64,000 nucleotides of DNA from positions 1 through 64,000 of the forward strand of contig NZ_WJBG01000120.1 of the NCBI RefSeq assembly GCF_009709555.1. The letters are read 5' to 3'. Position numbers and translations under genes: made by a program. The DNA comes from Streptomyces blattellae (GTDB taxonomy: Bacteria > Actinomycetota > Actinomycetes > Streptomycetales > Streptomycetaceae). This document shows, in pieces, positions 1 to 8,150 of the stretch. The notes beneath the pieces were generated by a model, which saw only the letters and a program-made list of their open reading frames with translations, ran no database searches and was not told the DNA's origin. The first letter of the stretch is position 1. Each line of letters begins with the position of its first letter.

Positions 1-2116
1 CCAGACCGGGACCGACGCGGACGCCGGCCAAGGCGCAGCCGACGCGGGCGAGGACCACGGCCGCGACGGAGCGGGCCAGGCATCGCGTACGGGGGATGAG
101 GGCGCCGGCGCCGCCCAGGTGTCGGAGGCTGAGGCTGAGCTTGCTGCTCAGCGGGTCGAGCGGGAGCGGATCGAGCGCCGGAAGGCCGAGAAGGCGGCGC
201 CCATCACGGCAGGGGCGAAGCTCAGTGGAACGGCCGCCGAGCTGCTCGCGGCCGTGCGTGCCGTGGAGAGCGGCGAGAGGCCCGCCGCCACCGTCTTCAG
301 CGAGCCGGAGCCGACACCCCGGCGTCCCGCCCCCGAGCCGGTGCGCCGCCCGCAGACCGAGGCGGTTCAGACAGCCGACGCGGGCGCGGTCACGGCCCCC
401 GCAGCCGAGGCCGTCGACGCCGTGCGGCACGTGCTCGCCGGCGGTGGCGCCCCGGAGGCGCTCGCCCCGCAGGTCGCCGCGGTCCTCGGCGAGAGCGCGA
501 GCGACGTGCTGCGGGCGGACCCCTGGCAGTTGCTGCGGGTCACCGGGGTGCGTCCCGAGCAGGCCGACGGGTTCGCGCGGGCGCTGCTCGGCGCCGAGTC
601 CGGCCCGGCCGACGAGCGGCGCGGCCGTGCGGTCACCGTCTGGCTCCTGGAGCAGGCCGCCCTGGCGGGGCACACCGCCCTCGACCTGCCCGACCTCACC
701 GCCGCGCTGGCCCAGCGGGGCGTGCCGGACGCGGACACCGCCGTACAGAACACGCTCGCGGAGGGCGAGGCCCTGGCCTTCCAGGACGCGTTGGACGACA
801 AGGGCGGCGACGAGGGCGACGAGGAGCGGCCGGTCCGGATCCTGGTCGGTCTGGAGCGGTACGCCCTCGCCGAGGAGAGCCTCGCCGACGGACTGGCCCG
901 GCTGATCAACTCCGTGCCCAAGCAGGACGGTTCGGCCGACGAGTGGGAGCGGGCCGCGTCGGCGGCGGGCTCCGCGGGCGAGTTGATCCGCGCGGTCGCG
1001 GCCCACGGTCTCGTGCTGCACACGGGCGGCGAGGCGTCCCTGGCCGAACCGGCGGCGCTGCTGCGCACTGCTGCCGAACTCGGCCTCCGCGCCTGGGCCG
1101 CCACCCACAGCCCGCTGGGCCGGACGCGTTTCGCGGCGCTGCTGAGCGAGCCGGGCGGCTCCCGGGTCACCACGGTGTCCGGCCTGCTCTCCGGTGCCGA
1201 GGGCCCCGGCCGGGACGCGGACGGTGCTCTCGACCTCGACCTCCTCGTAGTGCTGGACGCTCCGCAGCTGGACGTGGAGACGGCCGCGCTGCTCTCGGAG
1301 TCGTTGCCGGACGGGGCGCGGCTGCTGCTGGCCGGTGATCCCGGGGTGCTGTGGTCGGCGGGTCCGGGGCGGGTGTTCGCGGATCTGCTGGCGGCGCGGG
1401 TCTGCCCCCAGATCGCCTCCCGGCGGCCCGACCCCGGTCCGCTGGGCGAGTTGGTCTCCGGGATCGGCGTCGGCGAGCTGAATCAGGTGGACTCGCCGGG
1501 CAGGGAACTGGTGATCGTGCCGGTGCGGGACGCGGGCGAGGCGGTGCACCGGACCGTGCAGCTCGTCGCGGACTCGGTGCCGCGGGCGATCGGCGTGCCG
1601 GCCGGGCAGACCGTCGTCATCACGCCGGGCCACGGCGGCGCGGCCGGTACGCGCGCGCTGAACGCGGCACTGAAGGAGCGGCTGAACCCCGGCCCCGGCC
1701 GGTTCGGCGGCTTCGACCCCGGCGACCGGATCGCCTACTCCCCCGCACCGGGCCGTACGCTGCCGGGCCAGGTGGTGAAGGCCGACGCCGACGGGCTGCA
1801 CCTGTCGTGCGCGGGCGCCCCGGTCGTCGTACCGAAGGAGCGGGTGGAGCAGTCCGTGCGGCACGGGTGGGCGCTGACCGCGCACCAGGCGGTGGGTGCC
1901 CGGTGGCCCGCGGTGGTCGTGGTGCTGCCCGGTGACGCCGCGCAGGCCCTCAGCCGCCCCTGGGTCTACACCGCCTTCGGCCGGGCGGAGCGCCATCTGT
2001 CCGTGGTCCACGGAGTCGAGCAGGCGCTCCCGCGTGCGGTGGCCGAGGTCCCGCCCAAGCCCAGGACGACCCGCCTGCCCGTCCTGCTGGCCCCGCAGGT
2101 CCCGGCGGCGGGCTGA
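1..2116 (+). CDS. RecD2-like helicase homologue with degenerate ATPase motifs (5' end outside window)
   Basis: The frame is open from base 2, so the start lies upstream; 704 codons are visible. The first ~150 residues are Ala/Glu-rich and look like a linker. At nt ~470-600 a helix-hairpin-helix-like block (DPWQLLRVTGVRPEQADGF) resembles the N-terminal part of RecD2 helicases, followed by a winged-helix-like stretch. The ATPase core is recognisable but worn. Where RecD2 has a GxGKT P-loop the sequence reads THSPLGRTRF (nt ~1110), and the Walker B acid pair reads LDAPQLD (nt ~1250). GDPGVLWSAGPGRVFADL matches the following RecD region. The C-terminal UvrD_C_2-like block (ALTAHQAVGARWP; LSRPWVYTAFGRAERHL) is well kept. 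I infer a DNA-binding or regulatory relative rather than an active helicase. The family call is fairly sure, the loss of ATPase activity less so. Confidence 0.7.
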   Translation, partial: QTGTDADAGQGAADAGEDHGRDGAGQASRTGDEGAGAAQVSEAEAELAAQRVERERIERRKAEKAAPITAGAKLSGTAAELLAAVRAVESGERPAATVFSEPEPTPRRPAPEPVRRPQTEAVQTADAGAVTAPAAEAVDAVRHVLAGGGAPEALAPQVAAVLGESASDVLRADPWQLLRVTGVRPEQADGFARALLGAESGPADERRGRAVTVWLLEQAALAGHTALDLPDLTAALAQRGVPDADTAVQNTLAEGEALAFQDALDDKGGDEGDEERPVRILVGLERYALAEESLADGLARLINSVPKQDGSADEWERAASAAGSAGELIRAVAAHGLVLHTGGEASLAEPAALLRTAAELGLRAWAATHSPLGRTRFAALLSEPGGSRVTTVSGLLSGAEGPGRDADGALDLDLLVVLDAPQLDVETAALLSESLPDGARLLLAGDPGVLWSAGPGRVFADLLAARVCPQIASRRPDPGPLGELVSGIGVGELNQVDSPGRELVIVPVRDAGEAVHRTVQLVADSVPRAIGVPAGQTVVITPGHGGAAGTRALNAALKERLNPGPGRFGGFDPGDRIAYSPAPGRTLPGQVVKADADGLHLSCAGAPVVVPKERVEQSVRHGWALTAHQAVGARWPAVVVVLPGDAAQALSRPWVYTAFGRAERHLSVVHGVEQALPRAVAEVPPKPRTTRLPVLLAPQVPAAG

Positions 2117-2139
2117 CGGGCTGACCGCCGCCGACATGG

Positions 2140-2189
2140 ACGACGGCGGCGGCCGCGGAGGCCGGAACCTCCGTGACCACCGCCGTCGT
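2140..2189. terminator. Bidirectional terminator between convergent genes
   Basis: ACGACGGCGG at 2140-2149 pairs perfectly with CCGCCGTCGT at 2180-2189, and an inner GGAGG/CCTCC pair lies in the loop. It sits between the stop of the RecD2-like gene and the stop of the convergent acidic protein gene, where a two-way terminator is expected. Confidence 0.6.
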
Positions 2190-2209
2190 ACCGGTCGGCG
2201 TTCAGCCTG

Positions 2210-2929
2210 TCAGCGGTCCACGTCCAGTGGCTCCAGGTCCTCTTCCTCCACCTCTGCCTCCGCCTCGTCCTCATCCAGGGCCGAGTCGAGATCGTCGTCC
2301 TCGACCTCGGCGTCGATCTCGTCGTCGAAGACCGCACTGACGTCGAACCGGCAGACCACCTGCTGCGGGTCGATCGCCTCGAACGGTGTCTCCAGCCACT
2401 CGCCGGGATCGGCGGGCTCGTCCGACGCCGTCACCCAGAGCGTGGAGTCGCCCTCCTCCAGGCCGAACTCCTTGTGCCGTGAGGCGATCTCGTCCGGTTC
2501 GAACTCGCCGAACAGGATGCCCACCGCTCCGTGCACGGTGGCGGAGGTGTCCGCGCCCGCACCGTCCCTGCCCTCGTCGTCCGCCGCCTCGACCCGCTGG
2601 GCCTGCGCCAGCAGCCGCTGCGGTTCCACCACGGCGTAGTCGCGGCGGATCAGCACGCTCAGCGCGTTCGGCTCCTCGGGCCCCGCGTACGGCGGCAGCG
2701 CGCCTTCGGTACCGGGGATCTCGAAGGGTGTGACCTCGTCGTAGCGGTCGTAGAGCAGCTCGTCGTACTCCTCGGCGGCCGCGGCGAGCTGGTTGAACGC
2801 CTCGTAGACGGCCGGGTCGTCCTCCCCCAACCGGCGTTCGACCGCGGCCAGGTGGCGGTCGAGCGCGGTCTTGACCGCCTCGGCGGCGGCGCGTACCTCG
2901 GCAGCGGTGGGCTGCGCAGCATCAGACAT
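2210..2929 (-). CDS. Conserved hypothetical protein with acidic C-terminal tail
   Basis: 239 residues from the ATG at 2929 (MSDAAQPTAAEV). An in-frame extension to 3040 is possible but overlaps the divergent promoter region. The N-terminal ~75 residues are helical (MSDAAQPTAAEVRAAAEAVK and onward) and the middle is a mixed alpha/beta region. The last ~40 residues are very acidic, with runs of Asp and Glu and almost no Lys or Arg. No catalytic motif, signal peptide or membrane segment was recognised. It is transcribed away from the small DUF5703-like gene, 47 bp apart. Such proteins are common single-copy hypotheticals in Streptomyces; the function is unknown to me. Confidence 0.75.
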   Translation of the reverse strand: MSDAAQPTAAEVRAAAEAVKTALDRHLAAVERRLGEDDPAVYEAFNQLAAAAEEYDELLYDRYDEVTPFEIPGTEGALPPYAGPEEPNALSVLIRRDYAVVEPQRLLAQAQRVEAADDEGRDGAGADTSATVHGAVGILFGEFEPDEIASRHKEFGLEEGDSTLWVTASDEPADPGEWLETPFEAIDPQQVVCRFDVSAVFDDEIDAEVEDDDLDSALDEDEAEAEVEEEDLEPLDVDR

Positions 2930-2976
2930 AGAGCAGACGCTATCCGTACCGGGGCTCTGCCCGCACAATAGATGCG

Positions 2977-3165
2977 ATGCCGGAATACGAATTTGTCGAC
3001 GTGTACGTACCGCGCGGGGTCTCCCGCAAGGACGCAACACGCCTGCTGACGGACCATGCCGAGTACGGACACTGGGAATTGGACCGCCTGAGCCTGCTGC
3101 GGGACGGGAGCCGCAGGGTGCGGTTGCGCCGACGGATCATCCGCCAGGTGCGCGCCACGTGGTGA
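2977..3165 (+). CDS. DUF5703-like small basic protein
   Basis: 62 residues starting MPEYEFVDVYVPRGVSRKDA and ending in a run of Arg-rich sequence (RVRLRRRIIRQVRATW). The size and the opening EYEFVDVYVPRGVS are what I associate with the DUF5703 family of actinobacteria, whose function is not known. There is no clear Shine-Dalgarno. An AT-rich CACAATAG lies only a few bases upstream of the ATG, so the message may be leaderless (inference). A strong terminator follows 14 bp after the stop. Confidence 0.7.
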   Translation: MPEYEFVDVYVPRGVSRKDATRLLTDHAEYGHWELDRLSLLRDGSRRVRLRRRIIRQVRATW

Positions 3166-3178
3166 GCTGAGGCAGGAG

Positions 3179-3218
3179 AAACGGAGCGGGCCCCACCGTG
3201 GCGGAGCCCGCTCCGTTT
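3179..3218. terminator. Strong bidirectional terminator
   Basis: AAACGGAGCGGGC (3179-3191) and GCCCGCTCCGTTT (3206-3218) form a perfect 13 bp stem with a 14-nt loop, A-rich on one side and T-rich on the other. It separates the small plus-strand gene from the convergent long chaplin gene and can serve both. Confidence 0.85.
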
Positions 3219-3249
3219 CTGTGCGTGCCGCTACTTCTGGACGGTGCCG

Positions 3250-4119
3250 CTACGCCGAGGCGCGTGCCCTGCGGTAGAGCACCGTGCCCGCCAGCAGTGC
3301 TCCCGCGCCGACCGGGAGGACGACGCCGAGGGGCAAGTCACCGCCGGTGTGGGCGAGCTGGGCGCTGCCCTGCGGCTGACTGATCGACTGGGCGCCGGTC
3401 TGGTTGCCCTGCGACGAGCCGTTGCCGCCGTCCGGAGTCTCATCGTCCGCGCCGGGCGGCGTGCCGGGCTCCACGGGGTTGCCGGGCTGCTCGGGATTGC
3501 CCGGATCGCCGGGGTTGCCGGGGTTGCCGGGCTGCTCAGGGTTACCCGGGTCACCTGGTTCACCGGGATCACCGGGATCACCGGGCTGCTCGGGGTTGCC
3601 CGGATCATCCGGATTCCCGGGCGGCGGCGTCTCGTGGTCGCCCCCGCCGGGAGGTGTGCTCGGCTGTCCGCCGCCGGAACCGTCGTTGTTCGCGCAGTCG
3701 TTGCCCTTGGTGCCGCTGCCGACGCCGATGATGTCGACGCTGTTGCCGCAGACGTTCACCGGGACGTGGACCGGCGCCTGGACGTGGTTGCCCGAGCCGA
3801 CGCCCGGGGAGTCCTTGGCGTGGCCGTCGGCCTGCGAGCCGCCGGAGCCGCCGGAGCCGCCGTGACCGCTGTTCCCGCCCTGGTTGACGCACTCGTTGCC
3901 CAACGCCGGGTTGAGGATCCCGACGACGTTGACCGAGTTGCCGCAGACGTTGACCGGCACGTCCACCGGCGCCTGCACCGTGTTGCCCGACAGCACGCCG
4001 GGCGACTTCGAACTGGAGCCGCTCGCGCCCGAGTCGGCGTGGGCCTGACCGCTGACGGCGGCGATCACGCCGGTCGCGGCCGCCACGGTCATCAGGCCTT
4101 TGCGGGTGACCTGTCTCAT
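3250..4119 (-). CDS. chpC: Long chaplin with two chaplin domains and a sortase anchor
   Basis: 289 residues. A signal peptide (MRQVTRKGLMTVAAATGVIA, ending near AHA) is followed by two chaplin domains at about residues 30-75 and 95-150. Each has the VPVNVCGNSV core and two Cys. A Pro/Gly-rich linker follows, with collagen-like steps such as GNPGDPGNPEQPG. The end is an LAHTG sorting signal, a hydrophobic segment and RRARASA. Long chaplins (ChpA-C in S. coelicolor) are attached to peptidoglycan by class E sortases and hold the amyloid coat that lets aerial hyphae leave water. The adjoining short chaplin and the position next to an M20 peptidase suggest the chpC position, but the symbol rests on remembered synteny. 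The Cys pattern is intact in both domains. Confidence 0.88.
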   Translation of the reverse strand: MRQVTRKGLMTVAAATGVIAAVSGQAHADSGASGSSSKSPGVLSGNTVQAPVDVPVNVCGNSVNVVGILNPALGNECVNQGGNSGHGGSGGSGGSQADGHAKDSPGVGSGNHVQAPVHVPVNVCGNSVDIIGVGSGTKGNDCANNDGSGGGQPSTPPGGGDHETPPPGNPDDPGNPEQPGDPGDPGEPGDPGNPEQPGNPGNPGDPGNPEQPGNPVEPGTPPGADDETPDGGNGSSQGNQTGAQSISQPQGSAQLAHTGGDLPLGVVLPVGAGALLAGTVLYRRARASA

Positions 4120-4170
4120 TGCTGCTTACCTGCCTTGTACCTGCGTTACCGACGCGGAAGACCGGACGGC

Positions 4171-4197
4171 CCCGGAGCGCTTGGTGTGCGCTCCGGG
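4171..4197 (-). terminator. Terminator after the short chaplin gene
   Basis: CCCGGAGCGC (4171-4180) and GCGCTCCGGG (4188-4197) form a perfect 10 bp stem with a 7-nt loop, between the short chaplin stop and the start of the long chaplin gene on the same strand. It implies that the two chaplins have separate transcripts or are attenuated. Confidence 0.7.
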
Positions 4198-4233
4198 ACC
4201 GGCGGTGTGGACGAGAACCTCAGAGAGGTGGCG

Positions 4234-4467
4234 TCACTTGTTGACGCAGGTGTTGCCGAAGGCGGGGTTCAGCAGCCCGATCACGGAGACGGTGTTGCCG
4301 CAGACGTTCACCGGGACGTGAACCGGGGCCTGAATCACGTTGCCCGAGACGATGCCGGGAGAGTGCACGGCGGCACCCTGCGCACCCGAGTCGGCAACGG
4401 CAAGGCCCGCACCCGCGAGAACCAGACCACCAGTGGCGGCAGCAGCGGCGACGACCTTCTTGAACAT
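4234..4467 (-). CDS. chpH: Short secreted chaplin
   Basis: 77 residues from the ATG at 4467, chosen because GGAGGAATA lies directly upstream; an in-frame ATG further up lacks a ribosome site. Signal peptide MFKKVVAAAAATGGLVLAGA, cleavage near AVA, then one chaplin domain (SGNVIQAPVHVPVNVCGNTV and so on) with two Cys, ending CVNK. It has no sorting signal, so it is secreted and assembles into the surface amyloid. The sequence is very close to what I remember of ChpH, and the neighbour is a long ChpC-like chaplin. Upstream (4468-4612) is its promoter region, poorer in GC than the surroundings. Chaplin genes are developmentally controlled; no specific sigma-factor box was recognised. Confidence 0.9.
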   Translation of the reverse strand: MFKKVVAAAAATGGLVLAGAGLAVADSGAQGAAVHSPGIVSGNVIQAPVHVPVNVCGNTVSVIGLLNPAFGNTCVNK

Positions 4468-4612
4468 TATTCCTCCTTGTTGGCAATGCGATCCAAAGTC
4501 GCGGATCACATCAGCTGTAACGAGGAGGAACTAATGGAGCTACGAGCTTATGGTCGTCTTCACCCGTCCCGGGCGATCTCCGTACACACGGGCGAATGCC
4601 GACGTCAACGCG

Positions 4613-5938
4613 TCATGACGCGTCGATGAACCGGTCGAGTACCCGCACCCCGAACTTCAGCCCCGCCACCGGCACCCGCTCGTCGACGCCGTGGAACATG
4701 CCCGCGAAGTCCAGCTCCGGCGGCAGCTGCAGCGGCGCGAAGCCGAAGCAGCGGATGCCGAGGTCGTCGAAGGACTTGGCGTCGGTGCCGCCGGAGAGCA
4801 TGTAGGGGACGGCCCGGGCGATCGGGTCCTCGGCGCTCAGCGCGCTCTGCATGGCGTCGACGAGCTTGCCGTCGAAGTCGGTCTCCAGCGCCTTGTCGCC
4901 GTGCACGTCCTCCCGCTTGACCCGAGGGCCGAGGATCCGGTCGAGGTCGGCGAGGAACTCCTCCTCGTACCCGGGCAGGAAGCGCCCGTCGACGTGCGCG
5001 GTCGCCTGGCCGGGGATGACGTTGACCTTGTAGCCGGCGCCGAGCATGGTGGGCGCCGCCGAGTTCCGCAGCGTCGCGCCGACCATCTTGGCGATGCCGC
5101 CGAGCCTGGCCAGCGTCTCGTCCATGTCCTCCGGGTCGAGTTCGGTGCCGAGCGCGTCGGACAGCTCATCGAGGAAGGACCGTACGGTCTTGGTGACCCG
5201 CACCGGCCACGTGTGCCGCCCGAGCCGCCCGACCGCCTCGCACAGCTCGGTGATGGCGTTGTCGCTGTTCGTCATCGACCCGTGACCGGCCGTGCCGTCC
5301 ACGGTGAGCCGCATCCAGTGCATGCCCTTCTGGGCGGTCTCCACGAGATACAGCCGCAGCTTCTCGTTGACGGTGAAGGAGAACCCGCCGACCTCACCGA
5401 TCGCCTCGGTGACGCCCTCGAAGAGGTCCGGGTGCTCGCGGACCAGGTGCTTGGCGCCGTACGTCCCGCCGGCCTCCTCGTCCGCGAGGAAGGCGAGGAC
5501 GATGTCGCGCGGGGGCTTGCGTCCGCTGCGCAGCCGTTCGCGGACGACCGCGAGGGTCATCGCGTCCATGTCCTTCATGTCGACGGCCCCGCGGCCCCAC
5601 ACACACCCGTCGGCGATCTCGCCGGAGAAGGGGTGGTGGGTCCAGTCCTGGGCGTTCGCCGGTACGACGTCGGTGTGGCCGTGGATCAGCAGCGCGGGCC
5701 GGGAGGGGTCCGCGCCCTCGATCCGGGCCACCGTGGAGGCGCGGCCCGGGTGGGACTCGAAGATCCGCGGTTCGAGCCCCACCTCGGCGAGCTTCTCGGC
5801 GACGTACTCGGCCGCCTTGCGCTCGCCGGGACCCGAGTGGTCGCCGTAGTTGCTGGTGTCGATCTGGATGAGCTCGCGGCAGAGGTCCACGACCTCGTCC
5901 TCGCCCGTGACGCTGCTGGCCGTGTCCGTCCCGCTCAC
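4613..5938 (-). CDS. M20 family metallopeptidase / deacylase
   Basis: 441 residues from the GTG at 5938, chosen because GGGAGGAAGC lies 3-9 nt upstream; an earlier in-frame start at 5959 has no such site. The family uses two zinc ions to hydrolyse peptides or N-acyl amino acids. Metal and catalytic positions are visible: HGHTD (His ~88), GRGAVDMKD (Asp ~120) and LADEEAGG (Glu ~154/155). The dimerisation domain with GTAGHGSM lies in the middle, and a His ligand (GMFHGVDERVP) near the C-terminus. No signal peptide, so probably cytoplasmic. Substrate unknown. It stands alone between the chaplins and tRNA-Leu. Confidence 0.88.
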   Translation of the reverse strand: MSGTDTASSVTGEDEVVDLCRELIQIDTSNYGDHSGPGERKAAEYVAEKLAEVGLEPRIFESHPGRASTVARIEGADPSRPALLIHGHTDVVPANAQDWTHHPFSGEIADGCVWGRGAVDMKDMDAMTLAVVRERLRSGRKPPRDIVLAFLADEEAGGTYGAKHLVREHPDLFEGVTEAIGEVGGFSFTVNEKLRLYLVETAQKGMHWMRLTVDGTAGHGSMTNSDNAITELCEAVGRLGRHTWPVRVTKTVRSFLDELSDALGTELDPEDMDETLARLGGIAKMVGATLRNSAAPTMLGAGYKVNVIPGQATAHVDGRFLPGYEEEFLADLDRILGPRVKREDVHGDKALETDFDGKLVDAMQSALSAEDPIARAVPYMLSGGTDAKSFDDLGIRCFGFAPLQLPPELDFAGMFHGVDERVPVAGLKFGVRVLDRFIDAS

Positions 5939-6125
5939 GCTGCTTCCTCCCACTGTCACTGCTGGTGGTCCCCCTCATCCTCCCTCCCTCGCCGGTCCGC
6001 CCCAAGACCCTTCCCACCCCGTCACACGCCGTTCACGCGACGACAGGGGGTGATCGGCCCACCCTCCGGAGCCTGGTAATGTTTCCTTCGTCGCGGCGGG
6101 GGAAACCCCGCATGACACACACCTT

Positions 6126-6210
6126 GTCCGGGTGGCGGAATGGCAGACGCGCTAGCTTGAGGTGCTAGTGCCCTTTATCGGGCGTGGGGGTTCAAGTCCC
6201 CCCTCGGACA
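6126..6210 (+). tRNA. tRNA-Leu (anticodon GAG)
   Basis: An 85-nt cloverleaf. The acceptor GTCCGGG (6126-6132) pairs with CTCGGAC before discriminator A6210, with one G-U. The anticodon arm CTAGC-TTGAGGT-GCTAG gives anticodon GAG. A long variable arm (GTGCCCTTTATCGGGCG) is typical of class II tRNA, and the T-arm is GGGGG-TTCAAGT-CCCCC. The 3' CCA is not encoded. It reads CUC/CUU. It is the junction between conserved backbone and the insert-like block, a typical integration site. Confidence 0.95.
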
Positions 6211-6633
6211 CTGACCGTATCCCCAACTTGTGCGGGTCGAGCTGAGTCTCGGCCCGCATGAGCTGTTTTGCGGGGTCGTAAACGGCTGGAGGGCGATGCA
6301 GGCGGCGAGCATATTCCGGACCTCCGCCTGGTGGCTACGGGTGTCATGGCGCGGTACACGATGGCCATTGGCGTCCTGCCGCAGGCGGCGCATGAGGACT
6401 CTCCGCAGGCAGGTGACGACTTGCGGGTCCCGAACGACGACGGGGTCACAGTCGGCGAGGCAGGACGCCAGCCCCTCGCCCTGCCGTCCGTCGACCACCC
6501 AGCGCCAGGCATCGGCCCCTGTAGGCGGCGCTGTGTCGGTAGAGAGCACCGCCGCGCCCATGATTCGACCGAGCGCGTACGCGAAGGGGCTCCCTCCGCT
6601 TCCGGGACAGCCGACCACGATCACCTTGTGCAT
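6211..6633 (-). pseudogene. Relic of a P-loop NTPase gene, cut off at the tRNA
   Basis: Reading in from 6633 gives MHKVIVVGCPGSGGSPFAYA, then WRWVVDGRQGEG, DCDPVVVRDP and CLRRVLMRRLRQ. This order matches the small adenylate-kinase-like P-loop proteins often annotated as AAA or DNA-topology-modulation proteins. Three things mark it as broken. The P-loop reads GCPGSGGS, lacking the Lys of GKS. The segment between the P-loop and WVVDG is much too short. The frame runs on into the antisense of tRNA-Leu (to 6175) instead of ending naturally. I infer truncation when this DNA joined the tRNA end. An alternative start at 6657 (MSTSKRIP) is possible. Whether anything is expressed is unknown. Confidence 0.55.
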
Positions 6634-6726
6634 CGGAATTCTCTTGCTTGTGCTCATGTGAATGCGGTGAAGCGATGATGCGCCGTCGGGCCGGGGCGAG
6701 GGCCGGGGATCGGTACGCTTGCGGGC

Positions 6727-8139
6727 ATGTCTACCGCTCCCGTTCGTGTTCGTTTCGCCCCGTCTCCGACCGGAATGTTCCATGTCGGCGGGGCCCGGTC
6801 CGCTCTCTACAACTGGGCTGTCGCGCGACAGTCCGGCGGCAGGTTCGTCCTGCGGATCGAGGACACCGACGCGGCCCGCAACAAGCCGGAATGGATCGAC
6901 GGCATCATCAGCGCGCTGGCGTCGATCGGGATCTCCGAGTCGGACCCGGCATTCGAAGGGCCGTTCTTCCAGTCCCAGAACGCCGACCGGCACCGTGAGG
7001 CCGCCCAGCGGCTGTACGCGGAGGGGAAAGCCTATTACTGCGACTGCACGCGAGAGCAGTTGCAGGAGCGGACCGGCTCGCAGCACCTCGGCTACGACGG
7101 CTTCTGCCGGGACCGCGGTCTGGAGTACGCGGAGGGGCGTGCACTGCGCTTCCGTACGCCCGACGAGGGTGAGACCGTGGTCGTGGACCTGATCCGCGGG
7201 GAGCCGGCCTTCCCCAACTCCGCGATCGAGGACTTCGTGATCGCTCGTGGCGACGGCTCGCCAGTTTTCCTGATCGCCAACGTCGTGGACGACCTCGACG
7301 AGGGGATCACGGAGGTCATCCGGGGTGAGGAGCATCTGTCCAACACCCCCAAGCAGCAGCTGCTGTGGGAGGCCCTGGGCACGAAGCCGCCGGTGTGGGC
7401 GCACCTGCCGGTCATCGTGAACGAGAAGCGGCAGAAGCTCTCCAAGCGCCGGGACAAGGTCGCGCTCGAGGACTACCTCGGGGAGGGCTACCTGCCCGAG
7501 GCGATGGCCAACTACCTGATGCTGCTCGGCTGGGGCCCGGGCGACGACCTCGAGATCCGCCCGTACGAGGAGCTGGAGCAGCTGTTCCGCGTCGCGGACG
7601 TGAACACCTCCCCGGCGTTCTTCGACGTGAAGAAGCTGTCCGCCTTCAACGGCGAGTACATCCGCGCACTGCCGGCGGAGAATTTCATCGACGCGTGCCA
7701 GCAGTGGCTGTGGGAGCCGTACGCCACCTGGCGACCGGACGCGTACGACGCCGAAGTCTTCGTGAAACTGGCTCCGCTGGCGCAGACCCGGATCACCGTC
7801 CTCAGTGAGATCACGAAGTACGTGGACTGGGTCTTCCTCGACAACGCGCCCGAGGACGAGGCGTCGTGGACGAAGGCCATGAAGTCCGGCGCCGAGGAGA
7901 TCATCAAGGACACACGCGAGCAATACGCCGCGGCGGCATGGGACGCGGATTCACTGAAGACCGTACTGGAAGACGTGGCCGCCGCCCACGGGCTCAAGCT
8001 CGGCAAAGCGCAGGCACCGGTGCGTGTCGCCGTGACGGGCCGTACGGTCGGTCTTCCGCTGTTCGAGTCGCTGGAGGTTCTGGGCCGCGAGCGGACCCTG
8101 GCCCGGCTCGATGCCGCTCTGACGAAACTCGCGGGTTGA
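6727..8139 (+). CDS. gltX: Glutamyl-tRNA synthetase paralogue
   Basis: 470 residues, a full class I Glu[15 protein letters not shown] carries the HIGH-like motif (His19), YCDCTREQL with GFCRDRG form the usual zinc-binding insertion, [18 protein letters not shown] carries KMSKS (Lys ~237-240), and an anticodon-binding helical domain follows. It charges tRNA with glutamate in the cytoplasm. The N-terminus differs clearly from the Streptomyces housekeeping enzyme as I remember it (ANAPVRVRFCPSPTG...), so this is probably a second copy. It converges on the minus-strand operon, 11 bp from its last gene. Being tied to a biosynthetic-type cluster suggests either a resistant spare enzyme or a supply of Glu-tRNA for a tRNA-dependent step; both are inference. 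No clear ribosome site precedes the ATG. Confidence 0.9.
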   Translation: MSTAPVRVRFAPSPTGMFHVGGARSALYNWAVARQSGGRFVLRIEDTDAARNKPEWIDGIISALASIGISESDPAFEGPFFQSQNADRHREAAQRLYAEGKAYYCDCTREQLQERTGSQHLGYDGFCRDRGLEYAEGRALRFRTPDEGETVVVDLIRGEPAFPNSAIEDFVIARGDGSPVFLIANVVDDLDEGITEVIRGEEHLSNTPKQQLLWEALGTKPPVWAHLPVIVNEKRQKLSKRRDKVALEDYLGEGYLPEAMANYLMLLGWGPGDDLEIRPYEELEQLFRVADVNTSPAFFDVKKLSAFNGEYIRALPAENFIDACQQWLWEPYATWRPDAYDAEVFVKLAPLAQTRITVLSEITKYVDWVFLDNAPEDEASWTKAMKSGAEEIIKDTREQYAAAAWDADSLKTVLEDVAAAHGLKLGKAQAPVRVAVTGRTVGLPLFESLEVLGRERTLARLDAALTKLAG

Positions 8140-8150
8140 TGCCGCCCCGG

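Noticed and set aside
6727..8139. Housekeeping role for the GluRS as the only copy
   Set aside because: The N-terminus differs from the housekeeping Streptomyces enzyme as I remember it and the neighbourhood is different, so a paralogue was preferred. A genome search could overturn this.
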